42,209 nucleotides of DNA from positions 1-42,209 of the forward strand of contig NZ_AQXL01000110.1 of assembly GCF_000376225.1 (NCBI RefSeq), given 5' to 3'. How positions within the stretch are numbered: the first letter of the stretch is position 1; each line of letters opens with the position of its first letter. The position numbers and the translations under genes were made by a program. Positions 34,998-42,209 of the stretch are shown here, piece by piece. The notes beneath the pieces are model-generated. The model had not been told where the DNA came from and ran no database searches. It was given only the letters and a program-made list of their open reading frames with translations. This DNA comes from Effusibacillus pohliae DSM 22757 (lineage in GTDB: Bacteria > Bacillota > Bacilli > Tumebacillales > Effusibacillaceae).

Positions 34998-36926
34998 ATG
35001 CCCGGAATCCACGAGAAAGGGAGACTCGTGCGAGCGCTCCCTGGCAGAGTCCGCGTCGAGGTGCACGGACTCCGACACAATCGACAGGCGGAAAGCTGGA
35101 TTTTGCAGCGATTTCGGCGGCTGGAAGGGATTTGTAAAGTTTCCCCCTGCGCGCTGACAGGCCGAGTCTTGTTCGTGTACGACGAACAGCGGATCACTTT
35201 GCAGGCCATCCTGCAGCACATCCGCTCTTTTGAAGCGCAAATGGTGCAGATGCAGACGGCGGAGCGGGAAGTGGCGCCTGCCGCCCAGCCGGCCGGTGTG
35301 ACTTCGCTTCCGACCGCTTCCGCAGTCGCAAAAAACGAATATGTGGGCGAACGGGTTCCCCTGGGCTTGGCGTTGTCGGTCGGCGGTTTGGGGGCGCTTG
35401 CCGTCAAACAGTTGTGGATTGGCGGACCGTCCGCCCTGGCGCGAAATCCGGCCGCTTTTTACCTGTCCGGATTGGTCTCGGTGGTGATGGGTTATCCGGT
35501 TTTCGCCCAGGTCGTTCAGCAGGCGGTGCGCAACGGCAAGCGGAGCGGCAGCAAACCGACGATCGATCCGATTTTTCTGAGTGCGTTGGTGCTGGCGCTG
35601 GTGCGGGAAAATTTGGTCGTGCTGTGCGGACTGAGCTTGATCCAGTATCTGAACTGGCAGCGGCAGCAGGCGGCTTTTGAGCAGGACAGCAAAGCGTCGC
35701 CCGCCTGGTCCTGTCCGGAAATCAGGCGGTACAGCGAACAGGCGGGCATCTGGGGAATCGCTCTCGCTGCCGCCGCATGGGCGGCCACCCGCAATCCGCT
35801 GACCGGGCTGGCCGTGCTGCTGGCGGCCAACCCGCGGCCGGCCACCTTGCCGTCCGATTATGCCTGGCGGCAGGCGGAGGTAATCGCTCGCGAACGAGGA
35901 TATCAAGTGCCGGACCGCGGTTCCTTGCTGCAACTGGCCCGCACGAAAACCGTTTTGTTCGAAGACACCTCATTGATTTTCAGGCAGGATGACGATTCGG
36001 ACATCCGCTGCGTTTCGAAGCGGGATCAGGCAGAAAAAATCTGGTGTCTCGCGGCATCCCTCCTGAAGAAAAGCGATCACCCGTGGCGACAGGCGGTGTT
36101 CAGGCAGGCGGAAGCAAGCGGTCGCACCGTTCGTACCGCTTTTGACGTGTCAGTGACAGAGCATGGTATCAAAGGGAAAGTCAACGGGTTGGAAGTGTTG
36201 CTCGGCGACCGGGAATTCATGCGGCAAAACGGCGTGGATTGCAGCGAGTACGATCTGGAAGCGAAACGGTTGAAAAAAGCAGGCTATCTGTTCCAATTTT
36301 TGGCAAAACAGGAACACAACCAACGGTTGTGCCGCGGGCTGCTGGCCGGCAAAATGGGTGGCGTTACGCCCGAATTTGCCGATTTTGTCAACCGGGCTGC
36401 CAATTCGAAATGGCAGATCGGCGCTTTGCACAACAGCCTGCAGATCGATCGGGAGACGCTGCTTCGAAAGGGAATCGAACCTACCTGGTTAGCCTGTGAA
36501 GGCAGGCGAGCGGCGCACGATCTCCACGCGATGCTGCGTCAGGGGGAACATGTGCTGCTTGTAAGTGGGGATGCTTTCGGTGCGAAAGAGTTGGCCAACA
36601 CGATGAACATTCCGTCTGTCTCACTGGAACAATTGCAGGATGTCGTCCCGGCCGTAGAGTACGCCCGCCGGATCGATCAGATGGTCCGGCAGCATCTGGT
36701 GGTCGCGAAGCTTTGGAATGTGGTCGGTTGCCTGCTGGCGATCCCGTTCGGGTTCAGTTCATTTTCCATCAATGTGCTGGCGGACGCCGTATTCTTGCTC
36801 CTCCTGGTCCGGGCGACGCGCGTCAGCCAGCTCGAAGTACCGGTTGAACGGGCTATCGGAGAGCGTCATAATTTGCCCCGGGTAGAGGTGGCCGCCGCCG
36901 TGGAAACGGTTGATTCGGCGGTCTAA
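34998..36926 (+). CDS. HMA_2-domain pseudo-P1B-type ATPase lacking the actuator domain
   Basis: 642 residues. Residues 8-75 form an HMA_2-like domain (LPGRVRVEVHGLRHN, LTGRVLFVYDE) without CxxC. Four or more membrane helices follow. The metal-site CPC motif is NPRP (278-281). The whole actuator domain with TGES, about 100 residues, is missing. FDKTGTLT reads FEDTSLIF, with Glu322 for Asp. SDHP (359-362) and HGIKGKVNGLEVLLGDREF of the nucleotide domain survive. TGDGxND is SGDAFGA (523-529). It therefore derives from a P1B heavy-metal ATPase, not from the P2 pumps nearby, and cannot transport by the usual cycle. ATG 34998 follows AAGGAG. Confidence 0.85.
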   Translation: MPGIHEKGRLVRALPGRVRVEVHGLRHNRQAESWILQRFRRLEGICKVSPCALTGRVLFVYDEQRITLQAILQHIRSFEAQMVQMQTAEREVAPAAQPAGVTSLPTASAVAKNEYVGERVPLGLALSVGGLGALAVKQLWIGGPSALARNPAAFYLSGLVSVVMGYPVFAQVVQQAVRNGKRSGSKPTIDPIFLSALVLALVRENLVVLCGLSLIQYLNWQRQQAAFEQDSKASPAWSCPEIRRYSEQAGIWGIALAAAAWAATRNPLTGLAVLLAANPRPATLPSDYAWRQAEVIARERGYQVPDRGSLLQLARTKTVLFEDTSLIFRQDDDSDIRCVSKRDQAEKIWCLAASLLKKSDHPWRQAVFRQAEASGRTVRTAFDVSVTEHGIKGKVNGLEVLLGDREFMRQNGVDCSEYDLEAKRLKKAGYLFQFLAKQEHNQRLCRGLLAGKMGGVTPEFADFVNRAANSKWQIGALHNSLQIDRETLLRKGIEPTWLACEGRRAAHDLHAMLRQGEHVLLVSGDAFGAKELANTMNIPSVSLEQLQDVVPAVEYARRIDQMVRQHLVVAKLWNVVGCLLAIPFGFSSFSINVLADAVFLLLLVRATRVSQLEVPVERAIGERHNLPRVEVAAAVETVDSAV

Positions 36927-36953
36927 AACGATTCCGAAGGAGGAAATGGGAGA

Positions 36954-37199
36954 ATGCAAGGTAACCTTGAAAAAATCGTCACCGGCATCGCGCTTGCACT
37001 AGCTGCTCCGGTGGTGCTGCCGATTGCCAAGAATGTCCTGCGTCCCCTGGCCGTTATCGGTATCCGGGGAGCGGAAGAGCTGGTCAACCGGGCAAAATAC
37101 GCGGTTCAGATCACGCGCGAAGAAATGGAAGATATCATCGCGGAAGCCCAGTTTGAACGAATGAAAAAACAGTTGGACCGAGAGATTGCTCTCGAATAA
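36954..37199 (+). CDS. DUF5132 family protein
   Basis: 81 residues. The N-terminal hydrophobic segment IVTGIALALAAPVVLPIAKN and the following VLRPLAVIGIRG, then a charged helix containing EEMEDIIAEAQFER, are typical of DUF5132. The family is of unknown function and, as far as I recall, often sits beside HMA_2 and P-type ATPase genes. The ribosome binding site AAGGAGG lies 11 bases before the ATG, and the gene starts 27 bases after the pseudo-P1B gene. Confidence 0.8.
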   Translation: MQGNLEKIVTGIALALAAPVVLPIAKNVLRPLAVIGIRGAEELVNRAKYAVQITREEMEDIIAEAQFERMKKQLDREIALE

Positions 37200-37223
37200 G
37201 GTTGCAAGCGAGGAGTGAGGCGT

Positions 37224-37451
37224 ATGACGGAAGAACAAACGATCGATCACCATCTGCGGCAGGCGCTAGCCCATCTGGAAACCGCTCTGAATCAAAGCGT
37301 GGCGGCGGTTATGAACGACCAGGCGCTGAAAAAGGAGATCGGAAAGAAATGGGAGATGTTTCTCGGAGACTTTTTTGGGTATGTGCGGGAAAAAGGCAAG
37401 CAGCACCGGATCAACTTGCTCGGCTGGATTTCGTTTCCGCGCTTGAGGTAA
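37224..37451 (+). CDS. Small soluble protein ending the ATPase block
   Basis: 75 residues, mostly helical and charged (DHHLRQALAHLETALNQS, LKKEIGKKWEMF), with an aromatic stretch FLGDFFGYV that may form an amphipathic helix. It lies 24 bases after the DUF5132 gene and is followed by a terminator, so it is probably the last gene of the operon. GAGGAGTGAGG precedes the ATG; GTG 37215 is an alternative. Family not recognised. Confidence 0.65.
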   Translation: MTEEQTIDHHLRQALAHLETALNQSVAAVMNDQALKKEIGKKWEMFLGDFFGYVREKGKQHRINLLGWISFPRLR

Positions 37452-37475
37452 GCGATCGCGTGATGCTTGCTCAAA

Positions 37476-37515
37476 AAATGGAGTGCAAACGGCAAACGTT
37501 GACACTCCATTTGTT
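37476..37515. terminator. Bidirectional terminator closing the ATPase block
   Basis: Stem AAATGGAGTG/CACTCCATTT with a 17-base loop. A-rich and T-rich flanks serve both strands. Confidence 0.75.
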
Positions 37516-37518
37516 TTG

Positions 37519-37674
37519 TCAGTCCATATAAGGATTCAACGGTGAATCGAACGGAATCTCTTGCTTTGCCGTCTCCTGTTCCGCTTCCATCTGGTCGTCC
37601 GCTTCCCGCATGCTGGCAAGCATCGGATCATCAGCGAACGTGTCATGTAGTGTAGGACGTTCTGCAATGGACAT
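37519..37674 (-). CDS. Small acidic protein, 51 residues
   Basis: Starts MSIAERPTLHDTFADDPMLA and ends PFDSPLNPYMD, with many Asp and Glu and no hydrophobic segment. The start is ATG 37674, with GGGAGG about eight bases before it; the longer frame upstream is non-coding. Family not recognised. Confidence 0.6.
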   Translation of the reverse strand: MSIAERPTLHDTFADDPMLASMREADDQMEAEQETAKQEIPFDSPLNPYMD

Positions 37675-37796
37675 CGGATAACCTCCCTTCCACGACGGCT
37701 CAAGCCGCAACCGGATCGTTCTGCCAATAGGATGTCCTGCCCGGCCGGGCGTATGCATGAGATGAAGACAGAACGGAGAACGCGCATGCGTTATGG

Positions 37797-37802
37797 TATA
37801 AT
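37797..37802 (+). promoter_or_regulatory. -10 element of the split-barrel gene
   Basis: Perfect TATAAT, 39 bases before the ATG. No convincing -35. Confidence 0.45.
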
Positions 37803-37840
37803 AGGGAAAAATTTGCTTGCCAATTGGAAAGGGGATCTCT

Positions 37841-38296
37841 ATGGCAGAAAAAGTGGCAACCGAATTGTCGCAGGAACTGGTGGATTTTTTGCAAGGGGAA
37901 AAATTGGTGTTTCTCCACACGACCGATCATGAGACAGGCGCCCCCAACGTCGCGGCGATTTCTTGGCTGCTTGCGATCAATCCGAAACGGATCCGCTTCG
38001 CGATCGACCCGCGTTCCCGCGTCGTCGCGAATATCAACAAAGACGGACGGGTTTCCGTGGCGGTGCCGGGACCCGATTCCTGCTACTCGATCAGCGGTGT
38101 GGCCAAGGCAGATACGAAGCGTCTGGAAGGTGTCGCCCTCAACATGATCAAGGTGGACATCGAAGTGGACGAGGTTCGCGACGTGATGTTCTATGGGGCG
38201 AAGCTGTCGGCAGAACCGAAGTACGTGAAAACGTACGATCCGAAATTGGCGGAAAAATATGATACGGAAGTTTATGGGGCGCTAAAAAAGGGATAA
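37841..38296 (+). CDS. Pyridoxamine 5'-phosphate oxidase-like split-barrel protein
   Basis: 151-residue FMN-binding split-barrel protein. LVFLHTTDHETGAPNVAAISWLL-type start (seen as two parts, LVFLHTTDHE and PNVAAISWLL), RIRFAIDPRSRVVANI and VSVAVPGPDSCYSI match the family. Members reduce or oxidise small cofactors or bind flavin or haem; the substrate here is unknown. The ATG follows AAAGGGGAT. Confidence 0.83.
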   Translation: MAEKVATELSQELVDFLQGEKLVFLHTTDHETGAPNVAAISWLLAINPKRIRFAIDPRSRVVANINKDGRVSVAVPGPDSCYSISGVAKADTKRLEGVALNMIKVDIEVDEVRDVMFYGAKLSAEPKYVKTYDPKLAEKYDTEVYGALKKG

Positions 38297-38355
38297 TGGA
38301 TAATAAAACTCTTGCAGGAACCGGTCGTGTGGGCTCACCGGTAGGAGGGATTCAC

Positions 38356-38820
38356 TTGTCGGAGAAACCATTTCTCTTTCCGCTGACGATGAAAAACGGG
38401 AAGGTGTTCGATTCCACAGGACGCGACATCACGGAGGCGTACCAACAGTTCAAACAGGTAGAAGCGGCCGAAAAAATGTGTGCAGCGTTGGAGATTCTGG
38501 GCCGGGTGAAGGCGGATGGCCAGGAGACGCGCCGCATGCTGTTTGTCGACACCGCCTACAAGTATGCCGCCGTCGTCGAAACGTTTATCGGCGACGACCT
38601 GTCGGAGCGGTTGAACCTTGCGTATGCGGGAAAGGTGAAGGTTGACGAAACGGGTGAATGGACGCTCGGCAAACTGAATCGGACATTGCTGCCGCTGACC
38701 AGTCTGGCCGACCTGTACAGGCAGGCGGCGAGAGGTTACCTGACGATTCAAATGGCCGAACAAGCGTGGGATCATCGCGGAAGCTCGTTTTATCTGATCA
38801 AAGCGGATCAGCAATGGTAA
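38356..38820 (+). CDS. Hypothetical protein, 154 residues
   Basis: Soluble protein starting at a TTG with AGGAGG seven bases before it. An in-frame ATG at 38296 overlaps the previous stop but has a poorly placed site. Segments such as LFPLTMKNGKVFDSTGRDI and LFVDTAYKYAAVVETFIGDD give no known motif. It is probably cotranscribed with the split-barrel gene, and a terminator follows. Family not recognised. Confidence 0.68.
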   Translation: MSEKPFLFPLTMKNGKVFDSTGRDITEAYQQFKQVEAAEKMCAALEILGRVKADGQETRRMLFVDTAYKYAAVVETFIGDDLSERLNLAYAGKVKVDETGEWTLGKLNRTLLPLTSLADLYRQAARGYLTIQMAEQAWDHRGSSFYLIKADQQW

Positions 38821-38839
38821 CAGTGACCTGCAAACAAAC

Positions 38840-38879
38840 GACCAGCTTTTCGACTCGAGGGAAAAGCTGGTCATTTTTT
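38840..38879. terminator. Terminator between convergent genes
   Basis: Perfect 12-bp stem GACCAGCTTTTC/GAAAAGCTGGTC with a nine-base loop, followed by A and six T. It can also act for the minus-strand SDR gene, whose stop it touches. Confidence 0.9.
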
Positions 38880-39636
38880 AAGTGAGGAACCCGCCGTTGG
38901 GAGAAATCACCTGGCCAGTGATAAAGCCGGATGCGGGCAGGGCGAGAAAGCTCACCACCGATGCGATGTCCTGCGGCGTCCCCAGCCGTCCGACCGGCGT
39001 CTGCTGGGAGAGGTTTTCGCGATCGCTCTGGGTTAACATGCTTAGCATATCGGTCTCCACCACGCCGGGCGCAACGGCGTTAACGGTGATCCCGGACGCC
39101 CCCATCTCTTTCGCGAGCGCTTTCGTGAACGAGATGAGGCCGCCTTTTGCCGCCGAATAGGCCACTTCCCCCGAACCTCCCGCAATTCCCCAGATGGACG
39201 ACATGTTGATGATTCGTCCGTACCGCTTCCGAATCATGTGCGGCAACACCGATTTTGCGCACAAAAATGGGGCTTTCAGGTTGGCTGCCATCACCCGGTC
39301 CCATTCGTACTCGGTGGTGTCGATCAGCAAACTGTGGCTAGCGATCCCGGCGTTGTTGACCAGGATGTCGGGCTTGCCCAGATACAAACAGGCGGTTTCC
39401 ACCAGCCGGGCGACATCCTCCGGTTTTGTCACATCCGCCTGCACAGGGATCGCCCGTACCCCGAAAGACTCACACAGCGATGCCACTTGCTCCGCGTATT
39501 CTTTTAAATGGAGATAGTTGACCGCCACGGCAGCGCCGAGCCGGGCCAACTCCTGGGCGATTGCCCGGCCGATGCCGCGCGAGGCGCCTGTCACGATCGC
39601 CACTTGCCCCGCCAGGGGGCGATCCGACCGATTCAC
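38878..39636 (-). CDS. SDR family oxidoreductase (FabG-like)
   Basis: 252-residue short-chain dehydrogenase. Cofactor motif VTGASRGIGRAIA (about residues 16-28), NNAGIA, the catalytic Ser in INMSSIWG and Tyr/Lys in AYSAAKGG, and ITGQVISPNGGF near the end. It is probably NADP-dependent. FabG-type 3-oxoacyl reductases and the EF-P 5-aminopentanone reductase YmfI are close relatives; context does not choose between them. The start is GTG 39636 with GGAGG six bases before it; the ATG at 39642 sits directly on that site. Confidence 0.87.
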   Translation of the reverse strand: MNRSDRPLAGQVAIVTGASRGIGRAIAQELARLGAAVAVNYLHLKEYAEQVASLCESFGVRAIPVQADVTKPEDVARLVETACLYLGKPDILVNNAGIASHSLLIDTTEYEWDRVMAANLKAPFLCAKSVLPHMIRKRYGRIINMSSIWGIAGGSGEVAYSAAKGGLISFTKALAKEMGASGITVNAVAPGVVETDMLSMLTQSDRENLSQQTPVGRLGTPQDIASVVSFLALPASGFITGQVISPNGGFLT

Positions 39637-39642
39637 GCACAT

Positions 39643-39962
39643 CCTCCGATCCGATTGATGTTTGCAAGTGTATCATACAACAAACCGGAACAAATCCGCT
39701 ACGTCCTGTGGAAAAAACTGGACCAAGTGTTATGGAATTATACCAGAAACGAAAGATTTGATCGATCCGGTTGATTACAATAGAGGCTCGGAAATGATCT
39801 GGGCCGTTTGGGGAATGTTTAGTGGTTTAGGGTGTTTGTAGCTGGAAACTGCTAGTTCTTCGCTCTTTTTATGCTGCTTTCCAGAAAAGTAGGCATGACA
39901 AAGAAGCGTAGCTTCCAGCAATTTTTAAAGATCTACGCTCAGCTAAAGGGATTTGTTTGTTC
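39643..39962. other. 320-base gap without a gene
   Basis: It holds the upstream region of the SDR gene and AT-richer sequence leading to IS remnants. No reading frame with a ribosome binding site, RNA gene or repeat was seen. Confidence 0.5.
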
Positions 39963-40570
39963 CTAGCGAGCATGTTGGCGCCGGGGCATTAAGATCCAGA
40001 CGATGGACGGATTGTTCACAGTTGCCTGTTCATGGATTATAACGACACGCTCGCCATGACGGGAAAAGTTGCGTTTGACGAACCCAACGACGTTTTCCAC
40101 CCGCCCTTTGCTTTCCGGATCCTGCTTGCGGCACATGCGCACTTGAAATCCGCGTTGCCGGACGTAGGCAGCGAATTTGGCTGTCAGGATCAGGTCACCA
40201 TGATTCTCGCTGACGAGCAGCAAATGATCCTGATCATAGACGATCTCACGGGTCATGCCGCCGAAAAATTCGAAGGCATTTCATGACAACGAATGACGTT
40301 CGTTGTGGTGAACGGTCGATCCTGCCATTCCACGTATTTGTACCGGGAATGGGACAGGACGAACGTTATGCACGATAACCGCACAGGATGCTGATGAAGA
40401 TCGTGCGTTTTCGTTTCGCCGAAATCGACCTGCATCTGCTGTCCCATGGGTGGATCTTCGATCGCTTCGTACTGGCGCATGGGCTTGCTTTTCGGGATGC
40501 CATGCTGCTCACGCAAGTGACGAACGAAGTTCCGAACGGTACTCTCGCAGACGTTGGGAGTATAAAATCT
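39963..40570 (-). pseudogene. istA: IS21-family transposase istA remnant
   Basis: Two minus-strand frames join into one IstA-like sequence. The first (down to 40253) has TVRNFVRHLREQHGIPKS, QYEAIEDPPMGQQMQVDFGE and a DDE Asp. The second (40256-39963) has MTREIVYDQDHLLLVSENHG and RKQDPESKGRVENVVGFVK with the DDE Glu. A one-base shift near 40255 separates them. The N-terminal DNA-binding part and the C-terminus are both missing, and no istB follows, so it is dead debris. Confidence 0.85.
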
Positions 40571-40617
40571 CATCCGATTCGAGCAGCCCAACCTGCTAGG
40601 TTGCCCCTTTTCTCCTT

Positions 40618-41511
40618 TCACTGGCGACTGGACATTTTGGCCCGGCGCAGCAGCATCCAGGTGCCGGTCGCTAGAAGCAGGAGCGTCACCGTTGATCCGA
40701 CGGGAAACGGAGTGCCCGCAATGGAACGGTTGTGAACGGAAACAAAAAATTCACTGTCCGGTAAACTGCTAAAATACCCGCTCAGGATCCGGCCGCCTTC
40801 CCCGGTTTCCCTGACATCAAGCTGTGGTTGGGTGGCGATCGCCAAATTGGGCGGTGCAATCACTCGGATAGACAGGTTTTGAAACGAACTCCAATAGCCG
40901 GCGGGTGACAGCAGGTATGTGAAATGGTACATCCGTTTCCGGGAATCGTTGCACGCATCGCAGGCGGTGGCTTCCTGATGGTAGGTCACGACCAACTCCC
41001 CTTCCGATCCGCCGGCAACCGTCAGGGGAAACAAGGCGGTGTGCAGCCCGTTTGCGTACACCGTTTTGTTCGCATAGGTCTCGCCGGTTGACGGATTAAG
41101 CCAGCGCGTGTCGATTCGGTTAATTGATTCCAGTCCCTGCGGGGGCTGCCAACCCTGCGGCATATCCGGTCCCGGCGGTTGCATCGGGACATCCTGTCCG
41201 TTCCAGGTGGCCTTGATATCGGCTGCCGGTTTCAGGTAGAGAAACGCTACCTTGAGGGGTGCCGCTTGCGGCGATGGATTTTTCAGTCGATATTTGGCGG
41301 TGACCAACGGTGATGCATCGGAAGGAGCGGCGGGCGGGCGAAAATCGAACGTCAGCTCTTCTGCGACAACTTCTATTTTTGAATTGGCATCTGGTACCAG
41401 CATGGCGGACGGGGAAGATTCCAGCGAGACGGGAAGACCGTTCGCACCGGCCAGATCCACGAGGCAAAGCAGGTACAGACAAACGGCGGCCGCGATTCGC
41501 GAATACTGCAA
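40618..41511 (-). CDS. Secreted membrane-anchored protein of unknown function
   Basis: About 297 residues. An N-terminal signal peptide (LYLLCLVDLAGANG, cleavage likely after ANG) precedes a beta-rich extracellular domain with YRLKNPSPQAAPLKVAFLY, a CDAC pair at about residue 183-186 and many aromatic residues. A C-terminal helix (GSTVTLLLLATGTWMLL) with basic tail LRRAKMSSRQ follows, so it is a type I membrane protein. The best start is TTG 41511 with AAAGGGAG ten bases before it; an in-frame ATG at 41541 has no site. IS debris flanks it on both sides. Family not recognised. Confidence 0.72.
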   Translation of the reverse strand: MQYSRIAAAVCLYLLCLVDLAGANGLPVSLESSPSAMLVPDANSKIEVVAEELTFDFRPPAAPSDASPLVTAKYRLKNPSPQAAPLKVAFLYLKPAADIKATWNGQDVPMQPPGPDMPQGWQPPQGLESINRIDTRWLNPSTGETYANKTVYANGLHTALFPLTVAGGSEGELVVTYHQEATACDACNDSRKRMYHFTYLLSPAGYWSSFQNLSIRVIAPPNLAIATQPQLDVRETGEGGRILSGYFSSLPDSEFFVSVHNRSIAGTPFPVGSTVTLLLLATGTWMLLRRAKMSSRQ

Positions 41512-41559
41512 GACGATCACGCTCCCTTTGGCATGGAACATCTGACGACCCAGGCTTTT

Positions 41560-41928
41560 TTAGTAGCCTGGGTGTACGTATAATAAGGTGTATCCGGATG
41601 AACTGGACCAATCGATCCAAGAATCGGTTCCCCATGTATTCACGTTAACCATCCACGCACCGCTACAAAATGGTAGGTATAGGGAGAGCCACTCAAACCA
41701 AAATACATTCCCAAGGGACGGCCTGCATTAATTTCGTTTGTTAGTCCCGTCCAATAGTCACCAGTGATTTCGTTAGATTGGAAGTGATACCCTCCATAAT
41801 TTCTGGCGTGAATCTCCATCCCTGAGTGCCAATTGTAAATCGTTGTACCCCAACTAGAAGTGCCCATTTCAGAGTAGAGTTGGCTCATCAAGTTAACGCC
41901 AGTTGATTCATCGTAAGTGGATTGAAGT
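41560..41928 (-). pseudogene. C39-like peptidase pseudogene, truncated and frameshifted
   Basis: The readable part GTTIYNWHSGMEIHARNYGG ... TGLTNEINAGRPLGMYFG ... YHFVAVRGW matches the C-terminal half of C39-like papain-fold peptidases, including the catalytic His in YHFVAV. The frame is lost near 41655; in the next frame it continues VNVNTWGTDSWIDWSSSSGY and ends YVHPGY at 41560. The N-terminal half with the catalytic Cys is absent. Upstream the frame runs into the IS21 end at about 41929, which suggests the insertion removed it. Confidence 0.75.
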
Positions 41929-42023
41929 TGTCAATAGCGGATTAAAACTCCCCAAAAAAATCGCGCTCGATTCCCCACAAACAGCGGATTCATTTCCCCA
42001 AAATCATCGCGCATCATTCCCCA
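41929..42023. repeat. IS21-type element end with four 23-bp-spaced repeats
   Basis: TCCCCA begins at 41949, 41972, 41995 and 42018, exactly 23 bases apart, with flanking AATCGCGC or similar. IS21 elements carry such multiple repeats as transposase binding sites. The putative end is TGTCAATAG at 41929, giving the terminal TG. The element continues past the right edge of the window. Confidence 0.75.
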
Positions 42024-42037
42024 GACATATGTTCGGT

Positions 42038-42209
42038 CTACGCGGTCACCTCCTCCTTCAGTGCATGTGTCACCCCGGCGCGCAGCTTGTCCTTCATCCG
42101 GTAGCTGTTGCCGCGGATGTTGATGGTGGTGGCGTGGTGTAGGAGCCGGTCGAGCAAGGCAGAGGCCAGCACCTGGTCACCGAACAGTGTCCCCCAGTTG
42201 GTGAAGCTG
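42038..42209 (-). CDS. istB: IS21 helper ATPase IstB, C-terminal part
   Basis: The last 57 codons, cut by the window edge. FTNWGTLFGDQVLASALLDR and LLHHATTINIRGNSYRMK are the standard IstB C-terminus. IstB is the AAA+ ATPase that helps IstA choose and engage targets. It reads towards the repeats at 41929-42023, the expected order for an IS21 element inserted in minus orientation. Confidence 0.9.
   Translation of the reverse strand, partial: SFTNWGTLFGDQVLASALLDRLLHHATTINIRGNSYRMKDKLRAGVTHALKEEVTA

Noticed and set aside
31674-36926. The two odd ATPases as sequencing errors or ordinary pseudogenes
   Set aside because: Both frames are open over their whole length, have ribosome binding sites, and the catalytic motifs are substituted in frame rather than broken.
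41549-41574. Hairpin ACCCAGGCT/AGCCTGGGT as a terminator
   Set aside because: The T-rich tract lies in the loop and no T run follows the stem on either strand; it overlaps the end of the peptidase pseudogene.

Overview
The window looks like chromosome of an endospore-forming, moderately GC-rich Gram-positive bacterium of the Bacilli. Alicyclobacillaceae relatives such as Effusibacillus or Tumebacillus are my guess. The lineage call rests on MurT/GatD, an LCP protein, a Spo0E-type phosphatase, an RsfA-like regulator, ThiI without a rhodanese domain next to its cysteine desulfurase, a YlbF protein, and a TRAP-type tryptophan leader. No taxon can be proved from the sequence alone.

Layout. Positions 1-1567 hold seven tRNA genes (Thr, Glu, Val, fMet, Asp, Gly, Ser). 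Positions 1605-3834 are a trpG-trpE operon whose leader has two arrays of GAG triplets at five-base spacing, one before an intrinsic terminator and one over the trpG ribosome binding site. Next come cell-envelope genes: an L,D-transpeptidase, an LCP ligase and murT-gatD. Three more tRNAs (Ser, Met, Ser) lie at 8251-8558. Positions 8.7-15.1 kb hold a CorA fragment, a flavoprotein, DUF1292 and YlbF genes, an isochorismatase-fold protein without its cysteine, clpP, a MidA-like methyltransferase and several tiny membrane-protein genes. gapB at 15.3 kb has a CcpN-like operator on its promoter. Then follow nifZ-thiI, an RsfA-like regulator, a GNAT enzyme, DUF896, a Spo0E-like gene, a HAD-DUF188 fusion and typA.

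The standout is 25.06-37.45 kb. It holds two full-length P2-type cation ATPases, each with an N-terminal HMA_2-like domain without CxxC, and two long intact ORFs that are clearly P-type ATPase relatives but have lost the catalytic machinery. One is a 923-residue P2-like protein with no DKTGT, TGES or TGDGxND motif. The other is a 642-residue P1B-like protein with an HMA_2 domain, no actuator domain, and Glu at the phosphorylation position. Between and after them lie small membrane-associated proteins, including a DUF5132 protein. Terminators flank the block. I infer a multi-subunit transport or sensing system in which active pumps work with pseudo-pumps.

The right end (37.5-42.2 kb) has a small acidic protein, a flavin split-barrel protein, an SDR oxidoreductase and a secreted membrane-anchored protein. 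It also has mobile-element debris: an IS21 istA remnant, a C39-like peptidase pseudogene cut by an IS21 end carrying four 23-bp-spaced repeats, and the C-terminus of istB at the window edge.
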